Below the pieces are notes generated by a model that saw only the letters and a program-made list of their open reading frames with translations, was not told the DNA's origin and made no database searches. Positions 25,143 to 35,043 of a stretch of DNA of 64,000 bases are shown here, piece after piece. Both the position numbers and the translations under genes were made by a program. This DNA comes from Prevotella sp. UBA2711 (lineage in GTDB: Bacteria; Bacteroidota; Bacteroidia; Bacteroidales; Bacteroidaceae): assembly GCA_002354095.1 (NCBI GenBank), contig DEKX01000032.1, forward strand, positions 1 to 64,000. Direction: 5' to 3'. The first letter of the stretch is position 1. Each line of letters starts with the position of its first letter.

Positions 25143-27011
25143 ATGAAATACGGTTATATAAAATCAATAATAGGAGGAAATGCAGAATTGAGGATGAGGC
25201 TTGTACTTTTGTCAGCATTTCTCATTGCTCATTTCTCATTTCTCATTTGCCCCATTGCGGCACAGGGTATGGTGACAGAGATAAAAATCATTGCCATTCA
25301 TTATGCGAAGGACCTTGACGAACATGCTAAGGGTTATGTAGGTGCTGACGAAAATGATAAAGATAAGTTATCGAAAGACTTTCGTAAGGGAAAGGGCGGC
25401 GGCTATGTGTTTGCCCTCTTCAAACATTCTTCTGACACAGCTAAATACATTACTGATGTAGTGGTGACAGCTGACAAAGGAATGGAATATGGCAGACCAT
25501 ACACGTCGGGCGACAAGACATACACGCCAGCCGTCTTCTATCAGGAGTTAGGTGTGCATTATGATTCACTGTATCGAGGCGGACTTAATGGTCGTAATTA
25601 TAGTGTTTATGGTGGAGCTTACGAAAATCAGCCTCACGTCTATGTAAGTCGTTCTGGCAATAAGGATTTTAAGAACAAAATCCTTAAAAAGGCAGAAGTC
25701 TTTGTAAGCAAGCCCAAGAATTTGGACCAGAATCAGACCATGAGCGGGGGGCATGCCGGTGGTGGACGCTACTTCGTCTTCACTTGGCATTATCATGACC
25801 CAACCTTCGAGCGCTTCATAACCGATGAGGCTCCTGATGGAAGTTATCAAGTTCATATACGTAAATGTGAAAAAGATAATTGCGGAATCAGTCAGCAAGA
25901 GGACCACCATTTCGAACAGCGTTTTGGCAGTGATGAATGGGGACAATTTCCTTCAGCCGATTCGAGGTGTAAAGAATATCACTACAAAAAATGTAAGGAT
26001 TGCGGGCAAATAGTACCTGCTGTCCATCAATTTGCCAGCTATGTGGTTGACTCCGAAGACCACAACAAACGTTGCCTGCTTTGTGACTACGTCGATGATG
26101 CTGGTCACGCCGGTTTCGGTAAGCAAAAGCTACCCGTTGACGAAAAGTCTCATATTATTTATTGTGATTCGTGCGGATTCCTCAAGAAATTCCCGCACGA
26201 TTACACCAATAACCGCTCGGTGGAGCTGGAAGAGTGCGAACGTTCTGTAGTGAGATATTCCTGTAGTCAGTGCTATCATCAAAAGCTCATAGATGAAGCA
26301 GGTATCGGGCATGACTTCAACGCCGATGGTATCTGTACCCGCAAGGGCTGTATCCATCCTTATGAGCGCCCCGGTGTGGAACCTTTCGGTACAGGCGACA
26401 GCATCTATGTAGTCAAGAATTTCGGTCACCTCTATTGGGTTTCAGACTTTGTGAACGGCCGACATCCCAAAATCAACATCCGTGTTGACAATGATCTTAT
26501 TGCCGATGATTTCATGAACTTGCGATGGCGTCCTATCGGTGCAACCGACAGTACAGCCTTTCAGGGAACCTTCGATGGTGGCGGCCATGTCATCACCATG
26601 CTCAAGACAGAAGAGCCCCAGGCAGGCACTAACAACCGTGGGCTCTTTGGGGCAATAGCCAAGGGAGCCACGGTGAAGAATGTGGCTCTTGCCGCATGCA
26701 ATTTCAGCGGCTGGAACAATATCGGTGCTGTGGCTGGTGTCAATGAAGGCACGATTAGCGGTTGCCAAGTGGTGTTCTCGGTACTGAGTAGCATTGGTAC
26801 TGGCATGAATATCGGTGGTATTTGCGGACTGAATAAAGGCACTATTACCGATTGTACCACACAAAACTCAGTGTGGGTAGGTGGTGTGCGTGACTATGCT
26901 GGCGGTATCTGCGGAACGAACGAAGGAGGCCGCCTGTCGGGTAATAAGTTTGCAGCTATTTGTGGCAGTGGTTCTAATGCCGTACTTCCCGAGGTGGCGT
27001 CGCAACCATAG
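25143..27011 (+). CDS. Secreted GLUG-motif protein with CxxC zinc-ribbon-like repeats
   Basis: 622-aa secreted protein. A Sec signal peptide ends near CPIAAQG; part of its core (AHFSFLI) is encoded by 7-bp repeats. Residues about 235-415 hold a row of Cys pairs (CKDCG, CLLC, CDSC, CSQC, CTRKGC) with His residues between them, like the Cys-rich linker repeats found in large bacterial surface proteins. From about 420 the protein is a GLUG-type beta-helix (GTFDGGGHVI; GLFGAIAKGATVKNVALAAC; GAVAGVNEGTISGC; GGICGLNKGTITDC). Unlike the next three proteins it stops abruptly (VLPEVASQP) with no C-terminal sorting tail, so it may be a truncated relative or be released differently. Same operon. Confidence 0.75.
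   Translation: MKYGYIKSIIGGNAELRMRLVLLSAFLIAHFSFLICPIAAQGMVTEIKIIAIHYAKDLDEHAKGYVGADENDKDKLSKDFRKGKGGGYVFALFKHSSDTAKYITDVVVTADKGMEYGRPYTSGDKTYTPAVFYQELGVHYDSLYRGGLNGRNYSVYGGAYENQPHVYVSRSGNKDFKNKILKKAEVFVSKPKNLDQNQTMSGGHAGGGRYFVFTWHYHDPTFERFITDEAPDGSYQVHIRKCEKDNCGISQQEDHHFEQRFGSDEWGQFPSADSRCKEYHYKKCKDCGQIVPAVHQFASYVVDSEDHNKRCLLCDYVDDAGHAGFGKQKLPVDEKSHIIYCDSCGFLKKFPHDYTNNRSVELEECERSVVRYSCSQCYHQKLIDEAGIGHDFNADGICTRKGCIHPYERPGVEPFGTGDSIYVVKNFGHLYWVSDFVNGRHPKINIRVDNDLIADDFMNLRWRPIGATDSTAFQGTFDGGGHVITMLKTEEPQAGTNNRGLFGAIAKGATVKNVALAACNFSGWNNIGAVAGVNEGTISGCQVVFSVLSSIGTGMNIGGICGLNKGTITDCTTQNSVWVGGVRDYAGGICGTNEGGRLSGNKFAAICGSGSNAVLPEVASQP
25216..25250 (+). repeat. 7-bp repeats in the signal peptide of the first GLUG protein
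   Basis: CATTTCT, CATTGCT, CATTTCT, CATTTCT, CATTTGC; same unit as the array in MACPF gene 5, in a different gene about 4.3 kb away. Confidence 0.82.
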
Positions 27012-27052
27012 TTGAGAGTTGAAAATTGAAAGTTGAAAATTGAAAGTTGAAA
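27011..27052 (+). repeat. Six 7-bp repeats between two GLUG genes
   Basis: GTTGAGA, GTTGAAA, ATTGAAA, GTTGAAA, ATTGAAA, GTTGAAA begin on the last base of the preceding stop codon and end 5 nt before the next ATG at 27058, so copy number would change the spacing to the start codon. Confidence 0.85.
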
Positions 27053-27057
27053 GATAT

Positions 27058-29811
27058 ATGGGCAAGAAGATATTTTTCCTTTTCACCTGTTTACTATTTT
27101 CCGCTGCTAATGCAGTTGCGGAGGATTTCTCTTTAGAAGGTGGAATGACCAGTGACAGTCTTAAAATCTACGGGGTCAAAACTACCCGTTTGCGTAAGAT
27201 ACCAAACCAGAACACTCTCCTGATAGATAGCAATAGCACTAAAAGCACGTTGGAATTCTATGTATCTGTTCCTGAAGGGAAGGAGGCTTACTTTCAAAGC
27301 GAAGTATTACTTGAAGTATCTTCAAAGACTAACGACCCAAGAGATCTAGATAGAAGTAGTATTACGTACAATATAAATTTGAATGGTGAAAATAAGGTCT
27401 CGCACACAGGAAAAACCGAGATTAGTCGTATTGCAGATAAAATCGACATTCCTGCTGGTGATGCTAATAAAATTACTGTTGAAGCCATTATTAAAGCCAA
27501 AAAATGCATTACCGCAGGCAGTATCAGCAACTTGTCTATTCATATCCATCGTTTCAATGAACCAGAAGTCTTGGTTGAAGCCGAATGTGGTAAAATAGGT
27601 AAAAGTCAAACCAAATGTCTTGTTTGTGGCAAATCCAACACTTATACGGTGATGCCTGCACATGCTGCTCATCACTTGGTCATGATGCCGCAAAAGAAAG
27701 GCAGTTGTATGAGCACTGCAAATAAAGTGATGAAGTGTGAATATTGCCCACATACGGAAATACATAAATCAGATGACTCGAAGTATCATAAGTTCGATGC
27801 CGCAGGTAAGTGTACCGTGTGTGGTTTGCACTTGCCCAAATGCAATACTGATAGTACAATCTTTGAAATCAACAATGCCGAAGAGATGCGTGTTCTGGCG
27901 GAGTTGGTGTCGATTGGCAGAATACCAGGTAATATAGGCATTAACATCAATAACGACCTTGAGTTTAGCAGTGACTTACCTATGGAACCGTTAGGCACTT
28001 TCGACCATCCGTTCCAAGGCGTACTGAATGGCAATGGACACCGTATTCGCGGCATTGTTAATTATTACCAAGGCGTTGATGGCTTGGGATTTGTGGGAGT
28101 GGCAAAGGGAACAATCCTGTCACATGCTGTCATTGCCAATCTCATCTTTGATAGAGGGAACACTCTCGGTGGAAGTGCCTGTGTAGGTAGCATTGTAGGG
28201 CATGCCACGTATTGCGATATCGTCAATTGTGCCAGTTTCGGGGCATTGGAAGGTGCTCACAATGTCGGAGGCATCGTAGGGTATGCTGACCAGCAGGTGG
28301 GTATCATCAATTGTGCGTCGGTAATCACTATCAGGACAACAGGTACTTGGAACAACATAGCGTGTGGCATGCCTTTGGGACACATCTATAATAGTTATGG
28401 GTCAGCCACCAATGATAAAGACGGTAAGTTAGATGAACTGCCAACCACCGAATTGCGTCATTGCTACTCTACGCAGGCCAGTGCAGAAGAACTCACTTTG
28501 GTCACTCCAGAGATGTTGACGACAGAAGACATGGTGCAGGCTCTCAATGAAGAAAGTGAGACCACCATCTTCGATATTCTCGAAGGTAATATTTATCCTG
28601 TACCTCTGGCTAATACTTCCATTATTGCCAACTCCAATCGTGCTATACCTACACGGCGAAGCGCTGGCTGGAGACGTGCTCTTTCGGCATCTAGCAGCAA
28701 CGATGACGAAGGTGACCCGACGAGCGAAAAGAATGATGAGGTTATCGTGCTTAGCGGCTACGTCGATGAAGGTGAACCTACAAAATCAGGTCAGACCATT
28801 GAGGAAATCAAGCATGAAGAAGAAAGTCTCTATGCTGATTTTAATCGCGTGTATATAGCCACACGCATTGCTCCAGAGGATGCTCAGCTCTATGAGCCTG
28901 TGAGCGGAGGCAAATTGTCAGCTTTCGAATCCTTTTTAATTCCAAATGATTCGGCATATATTTGTTTGAGAGAATACGACCTCGTGGCTCCTGATTTGGT
29001 GAAGGTCGTAGCAGAGAGTTACAATAATCTTAGTGATAACTTTACCAACATTGACGAATACACTGTTTCCGATACTGGTGTCCGTACACTCAAGTCGCGA
29101 ATCAGTGTTGATAACAATAATTACATTGTTTATAAAGAGAATGTCGATGGAGTGCTGAGGAAAGCCTGGAGCATCGAGACAGAGTATGACGATTTGGGCA
29201 ATGCCGCCGTTACCAGTGCATATTCACATAACTATACCACAGGCGAAACCCGGTTGGAATACAGCTATGAGCATAACAGTGAGGAAGACCAAATCGACTC
29301 AGAAGGTAATGTCATTCGTGAGGAATATATGGACAGTTTGACCAATACCATTCATATCATATACAATTATATGGATCCGGCCACTGGCGAGATTATCTCA
29401 CGCGATCATTATATCCTCCGTGCTTCCGATGAGTTCCTTTTGGAAAATCGTACAGAGGAGATGAAAAATGGTAAGCTATGCTTAGTCGATGGTATGTACT
29501 ACATTTACGATGACGAGGGAAATTTGGTACAGTCAGTTTCTTTCGGACCGGTAGATCCTAACGATCCTAATAGCGAGATACGTCCAAACACGTATTATGA
29601 TTACACGGGCGAATGGCCAGGCTCTCCGTTCCCGACAGCCATCAAAGTGCCGACGGTTGAGCATCAACCTTCATTGCAGAAACGTATGGATTTCAATGTC
29701 TATGACATGCAAGGTCGCATGGTGCGCAAGGCGGCTGATGTGAAAGATCCGTTCAACGGGCTGCCACGTGGAATTTATATCTATCAGGGAGCGAAGTATC
29801 TGAAAAAGTAA
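27058..29811 (+). CDS. Secreted GLUG-motif protein with Cys-rich linker and T9SS-like tail
   Basis: 917 aa. The ATG at 27058 is used because the six codons upstream (from 27040) lie in the 7-bp repeat array and the signal peptide starts with MGKKIFFLF and ends near NAVAEDF. Residues about 180-265 contain Cys/His repeats (CLVCGK, CEYCPH, CTVCGLHLPKC) like those of the preceding protein. A GLUG beta-helix follows (about 275-475: GVLNGNGHRI; GSIVGHATYCDIVNC; GGIVGYADQQVGIINC). The C-terminal region includes YD-like strands (YTTGETRLEYSYEHN). The tail FNVYDMQGRMVRKA... GLPRGIYIYQGAKYLKK resembles a Bacteroidota type IX secretion sorting domain, so surface attachment or release through T9SS is likely. 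Confidence 0.78.
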   Translation: MGKKIFFLFTCLLFSAANAVAEDFSLEGGMTSDSLKIYGVKTTRLRKIPNQNTLLIDSNSTKSTLEFYVSVPEGKEAYFQSEVLLEVSSKTNDPRDLDRSSITYNINLNGENKVSHTGKTEISRIADKIDIPAGDANKITVEAIIKAKKCITAGSISNLSIHIHRFNEPEVLVEAECGKIGKSQTKCLVCGKSNTYTVMPAHAAHHLVMMPQKKGSCMSTANKVMKCEYCPHTEIHKSDDSKYHKFDAAGKCTVCGLHLPKCNTDSTIFEINNAEEMRVLAELVSIGRIPGNIGININNDLEFSSDLPMEPLGTFDHPFQGVLNGNGHRIRGIVNYYQGVDGLGFVGVAKGTILSHAVIANLIFDRGNTLGGSACVGSIVGHATYCDIVNCASFGALEGAHNVGGIVGYADQQVGIINCASVITIRTTGTWNNIACGMPLGHIYNSYGSATNDKDGKLDELPTTELRHCYSTQASAEELTLVTPEMLTTEDMVQALNEESETTIFDILEGNIYPVPLANTSIIANSNRAIPTRRSAGWRRALSASSSNDDEGDPTSEKNDEVIVLSGYVDEGEPTKSGQTIEEIKHEEESLYADFNRVYIATRIAPEDAQLYEPVSGGKLSAFESFLIPNDSAYICLREYDLVAPDLVKVVAESYNNLSDNFTNIDEYTVSDTGVRTLKSRISVDNNNYIVYKENVDGVLRKAWSIETEYDDLGNAAVTSAYSHNYTTGETRLEYSYEHNSEEDQIDSEGNVIREEYMDSLTNTIHIIYNYMDPATGEIISRDHYILRASDEFLLENRTEEMKNGKLCLVDGMYYIYDDEGNLVQSVSFGPVDPNDPNSEIRPNTYYDYTGEWPGSPFPTAIKVPTVEHQPSLQKRMDFNVYDMQGRMVRKAADVKDPFNGLPRGIYIYQGAKYLKK

Positions 29812-29829
29812 TTTTTATTAGGACACAAT

Positions 29830-32800
29830 ATGAAAAAGACCAGCATATTCATAGCATTGTTGTTGCTCTTCACTGCCAGTGCATTGGCACAAGCGCAAAA
29901 TTATACAGTCAGTGTACGTACCGCCGATTTGGATGGGGCCAATGAAAACGGAACTTTTGGAATTAGTGATCAGTTCCCCCAGGCAGGCAGTAAAGTGACT
30001 ATTACTTGCACACCGAATGGAAACTATGGTGTGGCAAGGGGAGCCTTCTATGCCATCAAGAACGCCGATGGCAGCTATTCTGAAACAAAATTGGCTGATA
30101 ACGTCAGTACCTATCGTGAAGATTGTGCCAACGCACAGGAGTTCGAGTTCGTCATGCCAAAGGGAAACGTCGAGGTATGGGCATACTTCGAACCTACCTG
30201 GGTAATGGTTGTCCATCAAGCTCCTGGCGGTAAATTAGAGCCTCAATACGGTCGTAGAGAAAAACAGCCCGATTCGCTGGTTTATAACTTGCCGATTCAT
30301 CCTATCAAGCTGATAGTATCTCCCAAAGATAAAAATTACGAACTGGTGGATGTGAAAACGGTCAATCTTCATGCTTCCAATATCTCGAAGACAGCAGATA
30401 CCGTCACCGTCACAATGCCCAAGATAGCAGCCAACAAAAAGGATACGATACATGTTACGCCCGTCTTTGGTAAGAAGAATTATAAGGTTACAGTTGACGC
30501 CAACGATGCCCCTAATATAAAAGTAAAACTGTCATCGGATGCGCCGAAGGCGTACGAAGAGGTTGAAGTCGTCTTAGAGTCGGAAAAGAACTATATCCCC
30601 ATTGATGTTTCCATCACAGGCTGCCAGTCATCGTGGCGTGTGGGAAAGCCACAGCGGAAAGATGATGGCGGATGGAAAACAGTTTATCGTTTCAAGGTCG
30701 GATTACAAGATGTCGCTATTGAGGTTAAGCAACAGCAAGTATCTGCTTTCACCGTCAACGAAACAGGAAAATCTGGTCGTATCCGGACCTTAATTCCCGA
30801 AATGTATCCCGGCTACCCTGGTGTGGCAAGCAAAGGACAGGAAGTCCCCGTGCTGTTTCAGATGCCTGACAACTTCAGTGTCCAGTACACCTCGTCAGGA
30901 ACGTCGTCTCCATCGGTTTACCAAAATGTGTTGGAAAATAGTTTCGCGGATCAAAACATGTTTAAATGGCGTGAGTCTAATGACTATAGCGGTCAGGGGC
31001 TCCGCATGAAAGTCGATACAGAAGCGGACGGCAATAAGTATTGGGCTACCAGTGTGAAGAACAGCATGTCGCAGGGTGTGGCACTCTCCGGTCGTTCTTT
31101 TCCAAGTAATGCCAACGGCAAATTGCGTATTGCTGCCATTGCCAGCATCAATTCGCGCAATGCACGCATTGCTGAGGTCAGCATTGTGGCAACCGGTGAC
31201 AAAGTGAGCGAATCCAAAATCGTTATTGCCGACCTGAAAAACCAACCTGATGAATGGCAAACTGTTTTCAAGACAGCAGAAGTCAATGTCCAAGCCGATT
31301 CACTGAAGTTTGTGGTATCTTCTTATGCCGACGATTTGACTAAGACGCAGAGCCACGACGGTCCGATGTTCGACGACCTCTGTCTGCTGCTACCTGTCAA
31401 AAAAGAGTCTATTGTTAACGAAAACGTGCTTATCTTTACGATGGGCAATCAGGATGTGATTGTCAACTATACATCATCGGGTAAGCAGGACGTTATCTTC
31501 GTTGACAAAAAAGACCATGCTACCTTGACACTGCTCAATACCATCACAGGTGAAGAGGGTGACACCATCCATGCTATGGAGAAAGACGTTATCGTTATTA
31601 AGGGAAAGTATGATGATGGTTATGGTATCTACAATATGGCTTATCACCGTGTGGAGTCTGATGGCAAGATTAATAAGAATCCTTTAAGATTCTTGAATCC
31701 CGATAGTGTTGACTTAACCGGCAATAAGATATACTATCACTATGTTCACACGAATTCCCAGAATCTCGCATTCATTCCTTCGGTAGATGCCTTAAAAGTG
31801 AAAATTAGAGACAGTTACGGAGGAACAGTTACTGTCAACAATGAGGAAGCGAAGAAGGGTGAAAAGGTGGTTGTCACGGTGACACCCGACGCGAATTGCA
31901 AGTTGAAGCAACTCAAAACCATCCCTGCTGGCTTAGTCACTTTCAAAAAAGAGAGTGTGGATGAGACTACGGGTGCCGGCACCTATTCTTTTGAAATGAC
32001 AAGTGCGTATATCACGTTGGTGCCCGAATTTGTCGTTCCCATCTCAACTGCGGAAGATTTTAAAAACATTGATAGAGAGGTAGGTGAATTTTATCTTACC
32101 GCCGACCTTGATTTGGGCGACCAATGGGATCAGGCAATCGACCTCGACGGTTATCTCAACGGTAATGGACATCGTATCACCTATGGTGGTTCAGTCAGTC
32201 TTTTTGATGGCGTTTACAGTAACGCTGCCGTACGTCATTTATATGTCACTGCCAAAGTGAAAGGAAGCGATAACTCCATCGGTGGAATAACTGCGACGAA
32301 TCATGGTATTATTGAGGACTGTGAAGTACGAGGCACGGTGAGGGGTGATCTTACATCTTCCATAGTAGGTGGTATCGCAGGAGAGAACATTGTCGATGGC
32401 GGTGAATGCACCATTTCCCGTTGTCACGTTCTTTGCGATGTTATTGAAGGTCAAAAGGCTTATGGCATTGCCTCTCAATATCCTGGGGCCTCCATTACGA
32501 ACAATGTTTTCAATGGCAAGTTCCCCGACAATGACAACGAAGTGTATATGATTTGTAATGATGCGGCAGGTAGCACTATTGCAGGCAATTACTATGTGAC
32601 CAATAGAGGCAATTCAAGAGCAATCACCATCAATGGTCTGACAGCTGCAAAGACTGCTGATTTGGTTAATGTCATGAAGAATACCCCCGATAACTGTCCC
32701 GTCTTTGCTGCCAGTCTCAGGGTGATGTATGACGGCGGCTACATCATTCATCTTGAAACAGTCCAGGAAAAAGTCGAATTGGTCAACAAATCGTCAGACA

Positions 32801-35043
32801 AAGCGGTAGCAGGCACCGAGTTCAGTGCTTCCGTGCGTGTTATTGGTAATGAACATTTGGAAAGTATCACCATCTCGGCAGCCGATGGCAGTAATCCCCA
32901 GAACTGCCCGTTCACGGATAATCAGGATAATGTCTATTTCTTCTCGTTCACCGTGCCTGCTCACGATGTCCGTGTTACCTTTAAAACGGCTGACGGAAAG
33001 TTTATCTATACTCCCCAGCAGTTTATTGATATAAGTAACCAGAACGGTACATTCTACCTGGCACAAGATATTGATTTGAACGACTGGTCAAGTGCTATAG
33101 ACCTGAACGGTCACTTCTACGGTCGTGGTCACACCATCAGGTATCACTCTGAGGAATCCTGTCAAGGCTTGTTCAGTAAAATCAGGACAGGAGCAAAACT
33201 TGAAGGATTGCGTGTCGTTGGTTATGTAACAACCACTGAAGACTGTGCAGGCATAGCCTTTAAAAATGAGGGCATCATCAGCGACTGTCATTTTACTGGT
33301 CGATTAAAGAAGTTAATGGTAGGAAAAAGTAATAGTAAGAAGATTGTTGACCGCGTTTCTGCCATTGCTTGTGTCATGGCAGCAGGAAGTGAACTGAAAT
33401 ATTGTTCTGCCGCTGCCAAATTGGAAAGCGAGCGCAATCAGGCAGTTATCAATGCGCATCCGCTCTGTTTCCAAAGTGATATTGATCTCAGTACCTGCAC
33501 TTGGGTTGACTCCACTCAGACCGATCAGTATTCCAAGTATAGACAGTTTGCCGAGGCTGCACGCAAAACGTATCCAGTCTATGCACAGGGTATCTTTGAA
33601 GCCACAACCTCCCACATCATCGCTGGTCACGACACCATTCGTGTGGAAAGTGGTAAGACGCTTGACGAACTTACCCTCACTGACGGTGAACCCTTCCGTG
33701 TGACGGGTGAAGTCAAAGTCAACCGAATCGTCTATAAGCGTACAGCTACCAAGGGTATGGAGCAGTGGATATTCCCATTTGCTTTTAATCGCATAGCAGG
33801 CAACGGCAAGTTTGAATACCTCATGACGAAGATAGAAGAAAACAAATTGCCGGAAATTGACAAAGATACCACTAAGCTGGTGCTTTCCAGTACACCACAG
33901 ACTGTTGAATATAAAGCCAACAGCCCATGGCTTGTTACGGTAGCAGGCGGGGAATATGTGTTGACCAACAGCAATGGTCCTATCACCCTTAAATCCACCG
34001 CTGATAATCACATCGTGCGATATGCGTCGCTCATGGACAGAGGTCATATATACGCTAACTATGACACCATACCAGGTAAGACAGCCCAAGAAGGACTGAT
34101 GTATGTATGGAATGTCGATAAGCAGGACTTCTTGTGTTCCGACTCTGTCGATATTCAGCCCAACCGTTTCTATGTGCAGTTCTACAACACGAAATACGAT
34201 CACTTTGTTAAATATACGCAAACAGGGTGGTCGAAGCAACTGAAAGCGTCGTCCAGCAAAAGCAACCGCTCTGCTCCGCAACGCCTCGCTGCTGCCATGG
34301 CAGATGGGTGGCAACCCATCTTCCTCGATCCGCGTGAACCACAGAGTGTCACAGCCCGTATTCTCGATTATTACGAAGTGGCTTATCTGACAGATATCTA
34401 TGCTGAGGAGGATGACAAGAATAGCAACTCACAGCGTTCGGCAGTATCGCTCGTTTATCAACTTGTTAACGAACGCATGGAACTTCCGACAGCCATTCCT
34501 CTGTTAGTGCGTGCCAAGCGTGCTGATGCCGTTCCATTGGTGACTGAGCTAATGGGTGACGAGCTCGACGAACTACTTCTGTTGGCAGCATTGACTGACG
34601 ACGATGAAAATGTGGAGGAATTGATGAACTTCGACATGCCGCACTATTGGTGTGGAGCAGGTAGCAATCGCCTTGATATATGGCATTTACCTTTGTCGGA
34701 GAGCTATGCTGACTTGTCTGAATTTGGCTGTATGATGTTCGATGATACTCGTCTCGAACAATCGTTCAACTACGCTAAGGCCGCTGATAGCCGCAGTACG
34801 GCTCCTATGAGCTATTGCATCACGGTGCTCAATACCGATACTTTCGAACCTCTACCGCTAATAGGCGATCGCATCTTTGTGGAGTTTGTCGGAGCAAGTG
34901 AAGCGACGGGAATCAGCCTCACCCCTAACCCCTCTCCTATAGGCGAGGGGAACACGCCGATGTATAATCTCAACGGTCAGCGCGTCGGTGCGTCGTATAA
35001 GGGTATTATTCTGCAAAACGGACGAAAATATATAAAGCGATGA
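29830..35043 (+). CDS. Giant secreted GLUG-type protein (1737 aa)
   Basis: Signal peptide MKKTSIFIALLLLFTASALA is followed by bacterial repeat-like beta domains (about 25-310), a jelly-roll-like region (about 315-530), then two GLUG-type helix blocks (GYLNGNGHRITYGG near residue 775; GHFYGRGHTIRYHS near 1095). The C-terminal about 500 residues are clearly paralogous to those of the next protein (AAAMADGWQPIFLDPR; LPTAIPLLVRAKRA; HYWCGAGSNRLDIWHLPL). The tail YNLNGQRVGASYKGIILQNG ends in KYIKR, a T9SS-like sorting signal. Just before it, SLTPNPSPIGEG is encoded by a REP-like palindrome. The stop overlaps the next ATG by 4 nt. Probably a surface adhesin or carbohydrate-contacting protein; the role is inferred. 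Confidence 0.78.
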   Translation: MKKTSIFIALLLLFTASALAQAQNYTVSVRTADLDGANENGTFGISDQFPQAGSKVTITCTPNGNYGVARGAFYAIKNADGSYSETKLADNVSTYREDCANAQEFEFVMPKGNVEVWAYFEPTWVMVVHQAPGGKLEPQYGRREKQPDSLVYNLPIHPIKLIVSPKDKNYELVDVKTVNLHASNISKTADTVTVTMPKIAANKKDTIHVTPVFGKKNYKVTVDANDAPNIKVKLSSDAPKAYEEVEVVLESEKNYIPIDVSITGCQSSWRVGKPQRKDDGGWKTVYRFKVGLQDVAIEVKQQQVSAFTVNETGKSGRIRTLIPEMYPGYPGVASKGQEVPVLFQMPDNFSVQYTSSGTSSPSVYQNVLENSFADQNMFKWRESNDYSGQGLRMKVDTEADGNKYWATSVKNSMSQGVALSGRSFPSNANGKLRIAAIASINSRNARIAEVSIVATGDKVSESKIVIADLKNQPDEWQTVFKTAEVNVQADSLKFVVSSYADDLTKTQSHDGPMFDDLCLLLPVKKESIVNENVLIFTMGNQDVIVNYTSSGKQDVIFVDKKDHATLTLLNTITGEEGDTIHAMEKDVIVIKGKYDDGYGIYNMAYHRVESDGKINKNPLRFLNPDSVDLTGNKIYYHYVHTNSQNLAFIPSVDALKVKIRDSYGGTVTVNNEEAKKGEKVVVTVTPDANCKLKQLKTIPAGLVTFKKESVDETTGAGTYSFEMTSAYITLVPEFVVPISTAEDFKNIDREVGEFYLTADLDLGDQWDQAIDLDGYLNGNGHRITYGGSVSLFDGVYSNAAVRHLYVTAKVKGSDNSIGGITATNHGIIEDCEVRGTVRGDLTSSIVGGIAGENIVDGGECTISRCHVLCDVIEGQKAYGIASQYPGASITNNVFNGKFPDNDNEVYMICNDAAGSTIAGNYYVTNRGNSRAITINGLTAAKTADLVNVMKNTPDNCPVFAASLRVMYDGGYIIHLETVQEKVELVNKSSDKAVAGTEFSASVRVIGNEHLESITISAADGSNPQNCPFTDNQDNVYFFSFTVPAHDVRVTFKTADGKFIYTPQQFIDISNQNGTFYLAQDIDLNDWSSAIDLNGHFYGRGHTIRYHSEESCQGLFSKIRTGAKLEGLRVVGYVTTTEDCAGIAFKNEGIISDCHFTGRLKKLMVGKSNSKKIVDRVSAIACVMAAGSELKYCSAAAKLESERNQAVINAHPLCFQSDIDLSTCTWVDSTQTDQYSKYRQFAEAARKTYPVYAQGIFEATTSHIIAGHDTIRVESGKTLDELTLTDGEPFRVTGEVKVNRIVYKRTATKGMEQWIFPFAFNRIAGNGKFEYLMTKIEENKLPEIDKDTTKLVLSSTPQTVEYKANSPWLVTVAGGEYVLTNSNGPITLKSTADNHIVRYASLMDRGHIYANYDTIPGKTAQEGLMYVWNVDKQDFLCSDSVDIQPNRFYVQFYNTKYDHFVKYTQTGWSKQLKASSSKSNRSAPQRLAAAMADGWQPIFLDPREPQSVTARILDYYEVAYLTDIYAEEDDKNSNSQRSAVSLVYQLVNERMELPTAIPLLVRAKRADAVPLVTELMGDELDELLLLAALTDDDENVEELMNFDMPHYWCGAGSNRLDIWHLPLSESYADLSEFGCMMFDDTRLEQSFNYAKAADSRSTAPMSYCITVLNTDTFEPLPLIGDRIFVEFVGASEATGISLTPNPSPIGEGNTPMYNLNGQRVGASYKGIILQNGRKYIKR
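34914..34950. repeat. REP-like palindrome in the sorting-domain linker of the 1737-aa protein
   Basis: Core CCCCTCTCCTATAGGCGAGGGG region at 34929-34950, preceded by AGCCTCACCCCTAA. It is translated as SLTPNPSPIGEG between the EATGI motif and the sorting tail. Confidence 0.82.

Noticed and set aside
33313..34314. 333-codon minus-strand frame, with similar long frames at 41901-42671 and 43077-43886
   Set aside because: Antisense shadows of the giant genes, without promoter boxes or plausible protein features.
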